Below, piece after piece: positions 1-12,365 of a stretch of 64,000 nucleotides of DNA (position 1 is the first letter of the stretch; every line of letters begins with the position of its first letter). Position numbers and translations under genes: made by a program. Source of the DNA: Kuschelorhynchus macadamiae (taxonomy: Eukaryota > Arthropoda > Insecta > Coleoptera > Curculionidae); NCBI GenBank assembly GCA_030620095.1, contig JAUTXW010005212.1, forward strand, positions 1,018,001 through 1,082,000, given 5' to 3'. Under the pieces are notes generated by a model. The model was not told the origin of the DNA. It searched no databases and saw only the letters and a list, made by a program, of their open reading frames with translations.

Positions 1-227
1 GGCAAATAATTGCCATAACTCTATTGTAACCTTCCATAAATAGTCCAAGCTAATACTACCTGTAAGAATAACTTGGTTGCACCTTTTTTGCCTGGGGTTG
101 ATTTCCATAATTTTAGACGATTTATTACTTCGCTTTTCAAACGGATGGACTAAATATGGTTTGGTTGGGTGGGAAATTGGTCCAAGGTTTTAATCTGTAG
201 GTGATTACAAACGTACATACTATCGTA

Positions 228-1407
228 CAGGGTCCTCCAATAATAGAGGACGTCGTCGGCTGTAGCTCGGGAACCGTTAATATCTTTAAAATTACTGAAA
301 ACTACTTTCGCAAATGCTTAAGATGGCGGCCAACATTGTCGATACAAAGTTGCAATATTTCCTGTGTCGATTGGACTGCAGCTTCTAGTTCCCCCCAGTA
401 TCTCTATAGCAGAAGTGGAGGCTGTAGTCCAATCGATACAAGAAAAATTGCAACTTTGTATCGACAATGGCGGCCGCCATTTTAATATTTTTTATATAAT
501 TTTAAATTTGTTGTTAGTTCTTGATTCATTTCGTCGTTTTTATTGTTTCACTGAAGCAAGGTAGAACTCATTTTAAGTACTGCCCTGCCTCGGCCTAGCT
601 TTAGCTATTTTATTGCGAAGCTTATGTGATTATGGTACTGTGTTTTAGTATTTTTATTTTTGTTTCTTTGTTAAGTTTTGTATTTTTCCATTTTTTTGCT
701 TTTTCTAAAATTTTAGGATTAACTGAAATGAGAAATGAAAATAATTTCCATTTTGCCATTGTCACTTTTTCTCCTCTACAAAACGGCAAGGTTAATCTTC
801 CAATCCAACGTTCCGGATTCGAGAGACTATCATCAACTTTCTTAATTTAAATGCAGACCTGGATTTTGTATTTCACTTTTCAATGCCCTTCATAACTACC
901 AAATAAAATGTGATATAAAAATCATAGCCCACCATTTAATTGTTTTTGAGAAAATCAGCTTTATTTGGAAAATTTTGAAACAACGCCATCTAGTGGCCAC
1001 TAACAAAGTCATTACGGTACGGTTTATGGGTCCACGAGCAAAAAAAGCCGACGCCAAGTGTAAAAGTAAAAGTAAAAGTGTAAAGTAAAAATTTTTGACC
1101 TTCCCCCACCACTTTATTTTTGAAAATAGACAAAAAATAGTCTGAAGCGAAAAAGGACGTAATTGGTTGAAGAATATAATGCTTATATTTTCATTATACC
1201 TCAATTAGGGGAATTTAAGAGAAAATTGGTATTTATACTTTTGTGTTGCAACAGCAACGTACGCCCTCTAGCGGCCAACATTCAAACTTGAAAATAATTT
1301 ACAACGATTTCACTTGCCCGGTTTACCTATAAATATGTTTTTCCTTAAGTTCTGTCATTAATGGTTCCCGAGCTACAGCCGACGTCCTCTATTATTGGAC
1401 CACCCTG
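228..1407. mobile_element. Non-autonomous TIR element (Tc1/mariner-like ends), 1.18 kb
   Basis: Positions 228-280 and 1358-1407 are near-perfect inverted repeats of about 50 bp. The outer ends read CAGGGT..., and each is flanked by TA (226-227 and 1408-1409), the target duplication of Tc1/mariner elements. No transposase reading frame is visible inside; the small open frames are not recognisable proteins. The interior carries a second, independent hairpin (325-475) and a short AGTAAA-type tandem run near 1060-1085. This is most simply a MITE-like derivative mobilised in trans. Confidence 0.85.
325..475. repeat. Internal hairpin inside the 228-1407 element
   Basis: Arms at about 325-383 and 411-475 are reverse complements (left arm starts GGCGGCCAACATTGTCGATA, right arm ends with its complement), with roughly 28 bp between them. 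Both arm bases carry ATGGCGGC next to AA/CA, a YY1-type motif. The predicted stem is about 60 bp, so an RNA of this stretch would form a strong hairpin. Confidence 0.85.
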
Positions 1408-1409
1408 TA

Positions 1410-1859
1410 CATTGTATGTTAGTTAGCATGTATGTTTGAGTCAAATCTTGTACATTTGGAAGCAGTCCGTTATCGGAATTGACTGAAATATGGTATACGT
1501 ACATAAACCTTACTTTTCAGTTCAATAAGTTTTTTAGTTATGTATTCTCCCTGAATTTTCCTGACCTCGAAAAATTGTTTGATAATAATTCAAGCACTAG
1601 AGATATTATTAGTAATATTTGAAATTTCTTCAATTTCTCTCGTTAGAGCGGTGATAATTTGTGTGTGTAATTTTGTTAGTTATTAGCGTACAGGATAATA
1701 CTTTCGAGAGTTATTTAATCATGACTGATTAATTTATGTGTTGTATCTCGGGTTCTAGATATAATACGTACGGATTTTTGTTAAGCTGTGTTAAAAGAAG
1801 ATGAGATGTAATATAGAGGCATAATAACGAGTGTCTCGAAACGAGAGTTTTAAGTCGCG
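1410..1859. other. Unannotated AT-rich spacer
   Basis: No recognisable coding, RNA or terminal repeat signal. It may include the 5' end of the adjoining transposase remnant, but I could not find a terminal inverted repeat. Confidence 0.5.
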
Positions 1860-2860
1860 CACCATTGTCGTCTGTCAAAGTTTAAACAGCCATATTTGGT
1901 ACGGATCCTGCGTCAGCATTGACATTTGCCAAAATGTTGCTTTACATTTTATTAATTCAAAAAACACATTACAAAAATGGAGAAAATTTCACAGGGACGA
2001 TTCGGAGGTTACATGATCGTTTTGGTATGCATATCCGTCAGTCACGGCCTGAAATTAAAATGTAATTAAGACATTTCAGGGGATGTTGGCTTTGAGACAA
2101 GATACAATGCGTCACCAACGAAGATTGGTTGAAAAAATCGCTGCCGTGACTGCCATGTGTTACAGGAAATCCTTCTCCATCCGACATCGCTGTCAGGAAT
2201 TAAATATCACCCACAGCCCGCTCTGATTAATTTTAACAAAGGATTCGCATTTTAATGCATTCAAAATCCAACTGACACAAGAGCTCAGAGCAGCCGATCA
2301 TTAACAACGTAGATACTTCGCAAACTGGATAATAAAACAACGCGAAGTAGACGAGGCATTCCAGAAAAAAAAAACATTTTTAGTGATGGGTACGGTACGT
2401 CAATAAACAAAACTGTCCGATCTGGGGGAAAGAAAGTTCACATGCCATATAAGAATACAAAAATGTGACAGTTTGGTTTGCCATGTGGGCAGGAAGAATC
2501 ATTGGCCCGTATTTCCTCGTAAATCATGAAGGTATCTTCGTTAATGTCAATCGTGAACGTTACCACGGTATGGTGACAAACTTTTTTTTGACGGGAAATA
2601 CATGAAATGAATATAAATGGGATATGGTTTATCTAAATTCCTTCCTCTAAGGTTTTTTAAAAAGTAAATTTTACGTGAACCATCCTGATAAGATTTACCA
2701 ACTGAACGAAGAAATCGAACGTATTCATGCAATCGAGCCGGATAGGCTCCAAATCGTAATGAGAAATCTCATTGAACCAGTGAACGAATGTCAATGGATC
2801 CAGGATGGCCATTTGACAGGCATTATATATAATTTTACTATCATCATTGACACTTAATAA
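1860..2860 (+). pseudogene. Decayed IS630/Tc1-mariner transposase of DUF4817 type
   Basis: Translated pieces in shifting frames follow the arthropod transposase family whose N-terminal helix-turn-helix is called DUF4817. From about 2130 there is a stretch ending in VTAMCYRKSFSIRHRCQEL, then KIQLTQELRAADH (about 2265-2300), then a FSDG-like remnant of the first catalytic Asp region (about 2370-2400). WFAMWAGRIIGPYFLVN (about 2475-2525) follows, and near the C-terminus HAIEPDRLQIVMRNL and GHLTGIIYN (about 2720-2835). Stops and frameshifts occur throughout, so it cannot encode an enzyme. The second catalytic segment is missing or unrecognisable around 2550-2660. The 5' part (1860-2100) is too degraded to assign residue by residue. 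No flanking TIRs were identified. In the family this enzyme catalyses cut-and-paste DNA transposition. Confidence 0.85.
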
Positions 2861-2869
2861 GGCATTAAG

Positions 2870-5800
2870 GATTCTAAAGATTACTTTTTTTGTACTCCTA
2901 TTGAGAAACCTTTTGAGTATTGCTATGGTTACTTGTTTCCTAAATCCCTAGTTAACAATGACTATAATTTGAAATATTATTTATGTAAATAAAAGCAATC
3001 GTATTTTATTTATTTGTGCATAAATTATTTATTTTATTGCCTTAACTAATTAGACCAGTTGTGACTAAGACTTGGCAATAATTAGAGTAGTAACTTTGCG
3101 TGAGAGTAGCTATCTTAACCCAGTCAACTGTTACGCAGAGATTTTTAATGGTAGTAGGAACTTAATCCCTGTTACATGCATGTTATAATAAACTGCTGAT
3201 CAATTGTTCAATTAAGTTATTTTATTGCTTAAGCCAACCATAATTATATAAAAATTATCACAGCTTGTTTTTTTTTTCTAGTAATAATGTGAATATCGTG
3301 CGAAATTTATTAATTTACGACACGGTTCTATTTTGTAAGAGTGTTTTTTTCTTATTTAGTACCAAAATTCAAATGTTTCCCTCGAGATTGTTTCGCCGTT
3401 TTTTCGTTGCCTCTATGTCTATAGAAGAAATGTTTTTTACTTCCCTCGTAAAAGGGAAGTATTGTATTTTAATGAAAATTTGCAGCATATTTGTTAAAAT
3501 TGTTAAAAAGAGTTACATAAGCTTTTCAAAAAGAGTTTTTTCCGAAAAACTTTATCAAGAACCCAAGTTTTTTTTATAAAAATATGATATATGATGATCT
3601 GGATAAGATGTATTGAGCATCAAATGAATTTTGCAGTAAGCCAATAAGGACAATATTTACATGATGGATCTTTATTCATGAAGTTTTAAACTTTCCGAAT
3701 AGGTTTTTCTACGCTTTGAGGGTATACATATATTAAATAAAAAAATGTTTCCTAGTTTAAAGGATTGATCAAAAATGTAATTGAAATTTTTAAATTATTA
3801 TATAAAGATCGGTAACTTGAGAATAACGTTATTTGACAGTGGGTAAGCTTAGCTTTATACTTCATACCTATACCAAAAATGTTATCATACCATACATTTA
3901 CCAAAATAATGACTGAAGAAATGTTTAGGCTATAGATTTAATAAAATTAGAGCATGAGGGTACACCTGGGGAAAAATCTGGACAGAACGAAAATAAAGTG
4001 ATTTAATTGTTTGTTGTAGTTACGATGGAATGCAAAGATGATTCGTGAATTCAATAGTAAAAATACGTTTTTTTATCCATACCTTATGTACCAATTTCGT
4101 TTGGTCGCTGCTCCATATTGCTTACAATTTTTTTGTCTAATTTTTTACTTTCTTATAGGACATATGAATTTTTGCGGCATCCAATCCGTTGTTTTTCTCA
4201 GGTGTACACTGAGCCTCGGGCCTTACTATAATATGCCTCTGGTATGTTAGACTTTTTGGTAAGAGGTTCAAATTCTATATATTCAATAGATTTAATTTTG
4301 CTCGGTGTTTAACCTTCATTTGACATATATCCGGATATCTAAAAAAAACAATAGTTCAATAGTTTGTCGCTAATAATGATGAGCTGTCTTTGGTAGATGC
4401 AGATATGGGTATTAATCATATATATAATAATAGGTACACGGCATTGTTTTCTTTTGAATGCAGCCATCGTTGTCAAAATGATTACTTATTTGGTCTAGTG
4501 TATCATCCTGATTTGGTTGTTTCGAAAGGGGGTTGATAGCTATTTTACATAGAATAAAATCATAAACCTAAAATGCCTATGAACCAAATTTATACTTGCT
4601 AAAAATATTAAAATTAAATTTTAGGGTGATTTTAATACTGTAATAATAGGCTCTGTAATATTTCATTAACTATATATAATTATTAACAACAAATAATCAT
4701 TTAAATAATTTTTAAAATAATTTAAATTTTTTTTTTATTTAAATACATTGTCATTGCTTAACAATCGGCAACACACTTGCATTTTTGTAAATCGTACTAG
4801 TAAAATCGCAAATCGAACAAAGCGGTATTGCTTTGCATAAGAGCATCGTTTTTGGGCGACTTTTAGGAGTTTTTGAGTTATTTTTGATAAGTTTTGTGTG
4901 ACTTCTTGGGCATTACGGTGCTTAAGTGCGAAGTGTGTAAACATTTGGACTATTTAACTTCTTCTCTTTTCTCGGGTAAGTAAACATGTTGTTTTTCTTG
5001 TATTAATTGGCGTACAATATCAATCAATACATATCTGCACTATTTTCCCCAAGCCTTCCGAGGCATATTTGACATACAAAATATACATTTCTGAGAGGTA
5101 GCACGATATTTTGCATTTAGAACAAAGTAAACAAAAACAAACGAGCTTGGGTATTTTTATGCATAATGTTAAAATAATAGATTAGGTATGTTATTAAATG
5201 TGCCCGCTGTGAAAAACTTTAATTTTGATTGGTAGCGAAAAAAAAAATTGTTATACAAATAGGTATGAAATATTGCTATTACTAAATATATTGCACTCAT
5301 GGCCATTGACATATTATAGGCCAACGGCAAGAAGAAAAGAAGTCTCTCATTATAATTCTTCAGCGTTGCCCTTTGTGAAATCCGACAAGGATGATAGATA
5401 GTTTTTCTTTGTTACACTTACTTGCATTACATCTTTATTTGCTTTAATCATTGTGTCAAAACATACTGGATTTTATGAATGAAACAGCACAAGATGTTGG
5501 GTATCTTGTTATGTCTGTAGTGTTAGTTCATCATTATAAATGGCTTAATAACTTGTATTTAGTAAGGTCTGAATAAATATGAATGTATTGATACATCGAT
5601 ATACCTACGAATGGATATACTAATTTATCGATATATAGACGTATTTAACCACTTAGTTGAGACTTAAAACTCAACCTTAACAAAAAGCAAAAAAAAAACA
5701 ACTAATTGGAAAATAAGTGTAAATTTAAAACAAAGTTTATTCTGCTTGATCCAAATACCTCAAGAATTAAATAAATGTCTACAAATATATGTTGTGTTGA

Positions 5801-7459
5801 TATTATCCTTTGCTAATGTTTTCTATTTTTTTTTCAAATTAATTCCTAGTGTACTATTTCAAGAATGAGTCTAGTCACACCATAAGTTGTGTAAGGTTCC
5901 TTTAATTATATCGCTTTGGCTAAACCACATTAGCTTACTGTTGCTTCTCTCGGTTAATAAACTGTACCGTTATTTTTTTAGTTTTAATTTGTTGGGTTTA
6001 TTTTGTCACGACTTCTCTTTCCGGGATCAATTGCGGCGAACATTTAGAACTAGTATTGCATCTTCGAAAGTTATAAAAGTTCTCTCGAAGTGCTTAAATT
6101 TCTTGATTTGGCAGTGTTCAAAACTCGAAAAAGTATGTCTTCAGTAATTTAGTTTAATATACTCTACTGAAATTGATCAGTTTTTTTATGTAGTGCTCTC
6201 TCAACGATGTACAGGGTTTTGGTTATACGTATAATACTCTTATTACTATTCGTATTTTTATAGATATAACAAAAGTCAAATACAAAAGTTTCTTCATATT
6301 GTAACATTTTGTTTACTTTATTTTGCAGATATACAAGGTATTTTGTTTTTTTGAAATCAAAATCAACTTGTATTATGTCTTACTGATACCCGGTTTGATA
6401 CCGTTACCTTTAAACGTTCGTGAAATATGGTAAAGACCTTAGAGTAAGAATAAAAATAGAGTTCGTTATTTACATATTTAGCCACTGCCAAGATAGCCAG
6501 GAACACCAATGTTTAAACATGATGCAATAAAATTTTTATACAAGGAATAGTAATGTGTTTCCAGTATTAGTTTCGAAGCAGTATAAAAAAATTACTTTTA
6601 TTGCAAAATAGTAAAATACAAACTACAATACCCAAAGCCTCAAATCAGATTACACCAGTAACAAGAGTTTTAGTTAGCTATGGCAAACCCGATCGACAAC
6701 TTCACGTATTAGACCATCCCACTGTGGTATTAGACAGTAGATTGTTACAGGGTCACGTGACCGGCGTGGCTTAAAAACTAATAGCGGGTCGTGGAACTAC
6801 AATAAATTTTAACATTTAAAATTTAAAATTAATTTGCTAAAAAATGTTTTATTAGACACAAAGCTTTTCTTAGCGTCACTACTGCATGTGTTTTAATGTA
6901 TTATTGTGTATTTGTTGATATGGTTCAAATCTTCTAATTATATGTTGCCTTACTTCGAGAAGCAGCGTTCTAAAAGTGCGGTGACATTAGAAGAACATTG
7001 ATTTTTTAAATATTTAATAAATAAGTTTTATTTACTTTATCTTGAACATTGCGAAACTAGGAGCTTTAGTTGACCTAACTATGGTGCGGCAATGTGAGTT
7101 TGTAAAAAAATGGCCGTTTAAGTTTATAATTTTCTTTTAATCACTAAGTAAACAGCAAGATTTCCTTTTCCAGGAGACATGTCTAATGGAAAATACCTTA
7201 TTCACTTATTTTAGGTCACATGACGTATTGACCAATCCAGTCTGGTATAATAGAACATTTATTTCGTCGGGGGCCATGTGAGATTCTTTGGGTATTAAAA
7301 GTAAAAATGTGTTCTTAAACATGTTCTAAACTGGTTAGGATTTAAGATTTAGGATATTAAAAATTTAAAAAAATCTTTAATTTTTAAAATTTTAGCTATT
7401 AACGTGGAAAAACAATATGACAATTTTCTATTCTTATCTTATAGCGCTCGCTTTTTTTT
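2870..7459. other. AT-rich DNA without recognisable genes
   Basis: About 4.6 kb. Only a 31-bp fragment of the ACTTCCCT-hairpin family is visible, at 3439-3469. Open frames are short, low in complexity and without recognisable motifs. No TIR pair, microsatellite longer than a few units, or RNA gene was seen. Confidence 0.5.
3439..3469 (+). repeat. Terminal hairpin fragment of the ACTTCCCT family
   Basis: ACTTCCCT, a short loop, then AGGGAAGTATTGT is identical to the 5' end of the large copies at 29138 and 56633. It is followed by unrelated sequence, so only the end survives. Confidence 0.8.
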
Positions 7460-8770
7460 ACTTTCCTCGCAAAAGGAAAGTATTCTAGTTGCAAAAAAAC
7501 ATGTTTTCTCAGTTCGGTCGGTTAGTCTGTATGTCTGTCCGCAACAAATCTCGAGAACTGCTTGTCCTATTTACTTCAAGTTTTGGTTAAAAATTGAAGG
7601 TCATATGATGATGACGTGGTAACATTTTGGTAAAAATCCAATGTGGCTGAACAAAATGGCGGTCTATGGAAATGTTAAAAAAACTACTAAAAAACTGCTT
7701 ATCCATTTTATCCAAATTTTGCAGAAAAATTAGGTTTGACATGACCATCAACTGATAAATTTTACTACAAATCCAAAACGGCGCGGGCGGCTTAATAAAA
7801 TGTTATAAAAGCCAATGCAGAAAACTACTGCATCGATTATGTTCAAATTTTACTCAAAAATCAAATATTATATGGGGATGAACTGGTAAAAATGTTGAGA
7901 CAAATTTAAAATGGGTAACAAAACGGTGGCCTAATTAAATCTTTAAAAATATCTGAAAAAAGTACTTATCGGATTGATTGATTGATGACATCCCCATTTT
8001 GAATATTTATTACTAAAAATGTATAAATTGCACACTTAATATAGATTTTTAATCAAATCTGTATAAATGTTAAAATTCGCTCGCAATCTAGGCATGCCTA
8101 CTCTCATTTTTTAAATACTTACTAAAAATGTATGATATGTATTCTCAAATCTATACAAATGTTAAAATTCCGCCGCCATGTTGGCATTACAATCTTTAAA
8201 ATGTTGACAAAAATTCATGATGTGCAGTCCTAAATACCCCTAAATGCCGAATTTTAATCAAATCTGCAAACATTTTGAAATTAGTCTGCTATGTTGGTGC
8301 CGCCATTTTTAATTCTCAAATATTGACTAAAATTTCATACCTTTCATTCTTAAAAAATTCTAGATACCGGTATTTCAGCCGAATCTGTACAAATGATAAA
8401 ATTCGTTCTCTATATTGGCGCCACCATTTTAATTTTTGTTGTTCATTCTTAAATAATCCCCACAAATGTTAAAATCATCCGTCCGACCTGTTAACATTGT
8501 CATTTTGGTACCGCTATTTTGAAAATTTAAATGCTGACACTCTTAAATTTTCCTAGGCACCAATTTTCAGTTTAATCTACATAAGTAACAAAATTCGTCG
8601 ACCGTATTGGCGCCGCCATTTTGGATTTCTAAACGTTGACTAAAAAAAATCGGACTTTTATATCCCAAAGTGTATGCATGTCAAATTTGAAAATAATCGG
8701 TAATGGAAGTGCTAAAAAATCCACTACAAGATTTGAACCAGACATACAAACATACAAACAGACGAGTAGG
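7460..8770. repeat. ACTTCCCT-hairpin family copy, diverged, inverted layout
   Basis: The left part (7460-7930, plus) has the hairpin end (CTTTCCTCG... AGGAAAG), the CTGT-rich 'head' (7515-7545) and subunits containing GGTAACATTTTGGTAAAAAT and AAAATGGCGG. From about 7930 the strand sense flips: five minus-sense subunits of roughly 100-130 bp each carry a GCCGCCAT or related motif (near 8170, 8300, 8418, 8512, 8610). The copy ends with an inverted 'head' (AACCAGACATACAAACATAC near 8735). The right part differs enough from other copies to be a separate subfamily. Confidence 0.75.
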
Positions 8771-8774
8771 AAGC

Positions 8775-9228
8775 CAATAAAACTGCGTTAAAAGCATTGA
8801 TTATGGTCTAAAACTCTAACAATAGTATTCACTAAAGAGGTTTAAATTTAGACCAGGTCTAACTTGGCAGTTACAGGTTTAAGATGGCATTTTTAACAAC
8901 TGAACAAATAATTTTTCTAAATGTTACAATTACAAAATGACAGTGACATAAGGCAACATAACTAAAAAAAACGAAAGTTTAATAATATATAAATAACTAA
9001 TTTCCTTTTAAACTTACCTAACTTATTGGTTTGATTTTAATAGTGAAGCAGGGAACGATTATTTCTTTGATATTTGTAAAAATACCTATTTGCCTCATTA
9101 AGGAATAGGTAAGAATCCTTCCTTTTGTCAACGATAATGAAGCATGGCCCATTTCTTTATTTTCGTAATATTTTTTGTATCAGACGTAATTTTTGTGAAA
9201 AATTAAAATTAATCCAGTAAGTGGATTT
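8775..9228. other. Unannotated AT-rich spacer
   Basis: I see no supported feature here. Confidence 0.5.
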
Positions 9229-9347
9229 TTTAGCTATACCGGAAAAGACCGACCGACCGACAATAATGGAAAAACATGAAGATCTGTAAAAACGCGGAAC
9301 GAGGATTTTTTCACGTTTAATGATGTTTCCTTATGCGGGAAGTGAAA
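9229..9347 (-). repeat. ACTTCCCT-family head fragment, minus orientation
   Basis: The order of landmarks matches the minus-sense end at 59690-59827: the GACCGACCGAC tract, the AAAAACATG run, GAAGATCTG, TTTTTTCACG and finally GGGAAGTGAAAA. The copy is diverged and has lost the internal subunits. Confidence 0.65.
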
Positions 9348-9349
9348 AC

Positions 9350-10414
9350 TCGCGCCGCCACTGGCATTCGTCAACAAATGGCCACGGCTTGAACATGGGC
9401 CATCCCCAATTCTTGTTTTATTGTAAACATTGGTCGATAGAATGTAAAAAATAGGGGAACCATGTTGGCGCATACCCCTAAGGTGATTTATGAATGAATT
9501 GTGATATCTACTTTAATTCTTACTCTAAAGTAAAAACCCTATCATGTGTTATAGAGAGAAAGAGAACGTTCAACTTCATAGTGGAGTCAATGGGAATATA
9601 TTTTGCTTTTTATGTCAGGGATTTTCTCAAATTTATCGGATGATTTAAAAGAGGTGTCAGCCAAAAAATGGTACATAAAATATATTAACCATAATCAGCA
9701 AGACAACGGAGATATAAATCGTTTTTCGTTTTCTTTGGATCAACAAGTAGTGGTCTTTCTAATATCCATTCTCTTACCATATTCTCTTCATTGCGTCCCA
9801 TTTTTATATAATTTGGAGCACATAAGCCAGAAACAGCTATTGTTTTTTGACTCCACATTATAGCCACTACCTAGGTAGTAAATTTGCACAACAAATAAGA
9901 CCTATAGTCCATGCCCATAGGGAGAAAGAACTAGGCTTGCCAATACACATTGTTTTTCAAACCCTAAAAGCAATGCAGTCATCGGGAATCTGTTTGCGCG
10001 AAATATAATACTACTTGTCTCCTATAATTTTTTTTTTCAATTCAAAACACACTAAAATTGTAGACTTAAATGGTTCTGATTTAATCATTATATACATCTG
10101 GATATTTATCTTTTTTGGTTTTTCAAATATGTAAGCATGAAACGCGCTATCAATGCTAATCGTTTATATCCTCTGGATTGAGTTAAACAAATACACAGTT
10201 CGTCACCAGTACTTCTTAGCAACCTTTAGAAACACAATGGGTCTTAATAAAAACTGCCTTTATTGTTCTTTGAATATAGTATATTTCCTAACAAGTGCGG
10301 AAACTACTATTTTTCCGCACGAGAAGAGAAATTAGCGTTTGTTAATGTTCACTATTTAACAATTTTATTATCAAATACAAAACATGTAATATTAATTGTA
10401 TCTATTGCTTATTA
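9350..10414. other. Unannotated; weak coding-like traces only
   Basis: A minus-strand open stretch at 9685-9867 contains WILERPLL, loosely reminiscent of the start of PIF/Harbinger-type transposases. The match is too short to call. Otherwise no feature is supported. Confidence 0.4.
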
Positions 10415-11325
10415 TTAATTGTACAAATTAATGGCTGATAACAGATTACTTGTGGTGCTGGAAGACGCTGGTAATTCTAACTCTTTATTCTCCATTGTAA
10501 CGGTCATCGGTAAATGTGTATTTGTTGAAGCGACAGCTGCTCTTTGACAGGATAATATTTGGTTCGACATTTTCTTTCTTAATTTCATGGATTCTTCTAA
10601 ATATCTCTCTGCAATCGACGTTGATTTCCATCCTCATAATCTTTTAATGTTAGTGATTCCTTCTCGACTGTCGGTCAACATCGTCGCCAAAAATGTACGG
10701 AAACTATGACCAGTATATAACTCTGGATTTGAAACTTTGAGGTATGCTGCTAGGAAATTTAGCAAAGGTATTTAGTCCAACGCATTGAATGGTACAAACT
10801 GCTTTTTTGCTCTTCACGAACAATTTTTTATGAGGGACCCTGGTTTTGGCAGACTTGCATACTTTCTATACAAAGCTAAATATTTGCCATCCTCATCAGT
10901 AACAAATCCCCCTTGTCCACAACATTATCTGTCTTATTTTTGCGAGCTCTTCTCGACTGCTCCAGTTAATCCAAATATTGCAGCCACTTTAATCATTAAG
11001 TAAGGAGCTTCAGACAAAAAATTTGACATTCCGTCTTTGGTGAATATCTTTGTTTTTTTGGCGTAAATCCTACGTTTTTTCTTCAAAATATGCTGTTAAC
11101 TTAAAATAATTGCCTGTCGACATTTTGTTCAGTTTTATTGCGTTTTTAAGGATGGAATAGCGCGACCACAAAGTGTTTGGTTTGCAGGTTTTCGATAGAG
11201 TAATAATATAAGTTATTTACATTTCTTCACCAATTCATAAAAATGTTGTATTCTTTTTTGTACCTATTTACTATTTTTTCCGGTAGGAGATCAAGAGGGG
11301 GTAGTTCTTCGTCAGATGATGCCAT
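10415..11325 (-). pseudogene. Crypton-type tyrosine recombinase, broken copy
   Basis: Read on the minus strand from an ATG at 11325, the start encodes an acidic leader with LPEKIVNRYKKEYNIFMNW, typical of the N-terminal DNA-binding part of insect Crypton/tyrosine-recombinase proteins. After several stops and frameshifts comes the catalytic half: ELYTGHSFR (about 10710-10690) holds the conserved His and second Arg. GWKSTSIAERYLEES (near 10620-10580) follows and contains the expected Tyr nucleophile in ERYLEES. The open frame then runs to a stop at 10415. The first catalytic Arg region is degraded (around 10990). Crypton recombinases integrate circular DNA through a covalent 3'-phosphotyrosine intermediate. 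Here at least five disruptions make it inactive. Its closest relative in the window is the remnant at 20105-20710. Confidence 0.85.
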
Positions 11326-12194
11326 TGTAATGACTGAATTACAAAAATTCGTAAGTAAAGACGCATTGAAATATTAAAATCTATGACGTTGCTATGAGTT
11401 TAAAATCATAGATAACGCATTGGTCAGTTCGGTATAATATAGACAGGCAACTTAATATTATACAAAATCGGTCCCGTAGTTGCCTCCCTGTAGCGTTTGT
11501 ATGTTGTCTTCAGATTTTTTTTAAATAATACAGGTTGTTCCAAATTGATGCTCGTAGTATGTATGTACGTATGTTTTTTAAGACTTAGCAGGTCGTTAAG
11601 CTGTAATGTTGTATAATGTGTATGCAACCTTGGAACAAGAAATATTTATTTAGGAAAGTACATACAACTACAACAATCTGTTTGACTTGTTTGCCTTAAT
11701 ATTCGAGGAAACGGAAAACTTGCTTAACTTTCCCAATTTTTTGTCATTTGATGATTTTATAACATTAGTGCAAGTTTGTTAGTGATCATTTTTCCAAGCT
11801 AGGCTCATGATAAATTTGTACGTATTTTGCTTTTACTACGGAGTGCAACTACAGAAATCTTATTAGGAAAGTGATATTTGTTTCAATTTATCTAAAGCTA
11901 AACTGAAAATGTAATTGACATACGGATTTTTAATAATATACTTAAATTAATAAAAAAAAATTGAATACCCATATTCAAAAATGCCAGAGTAATGGCGAGC
12001 GTGTGATTGTTTGATTTCCTGGTTTCCATGATAATGTAGCTAATGTGCTGACCTCCAACGAACGTAGTCTGCGTAGAACGAGTATACGGCTGTACCATAT
12101 AAGTTAGCACTGCATATTTAAAAGTATAAAACCTTTATTGATATAGATGTATCATTGTTACATAATAGGTATTTAAAAGTACATCTAAAGACGC
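11326..12194. other. Unannotated AT-rich spacer
   Basis: Short ORFs only. A small GTATGTAC-type run lies near 11560. No supported feature. Confidence 0.5.
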
Positions 12195-12364
12195 GTATAG
12201 ACTTGCAACCAAATCTCACCTCGAACTGCGCAGCGAACGTCACTGCGAACATCGTTAGCGCTTTAAAGCGGCGAACGAAATAAAAAAAAACATAAAGGCG
12301 ATAATGTTTGCGACGGCAAGGCGCGTGGCGTTCGGTTCGTTGTTTTGTTGCAAGTCTGTATGTT
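12195..12364. mobile_element. Small CpG-rich inverted-repeat element (MITE-like)
   Basis: Left end AGACTTGCAAC and right end GTTGCAAGTCT (12350-12361) are perfect complements, and weaker complementarity continues inward (CGAACTGCGC against GCGTTCGGTTCG). The interior is unusually rich in CpG (GCGAACG, GGCGAACG, GACGGCAAGGCGCG) compared with its AT-rich surroundings. No protein is encoded; the superfamily is undetermined. Confidence 0.65.
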
Positions 12365-12365
12365 T

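Noticed and set aside
201..564. Two overlapping open frames at the left end
   Set aside because: They read through the TIR and internal hairpin of the 228-1407 element and have no protein signature.
6206..6350. TACAGGGTTTTGG and TACAAGGTATTTTG as a MITE pair
   Set aside because: The two strings are in the same orientation, so they do not form inverted ends.
6660..7300. GTCACGTGAC and GTCACATGAC as ends of an inverted element
   Set aside because: Both are short near-palindromes; neighbouring sequence is not complementary.
9685..9867. Minus-strand WILERPLL segment as a PIF/Harbinger transposase
   Set aside because: Only about a dozen residues resemble the family, with no DDE region or TIRs nearby.
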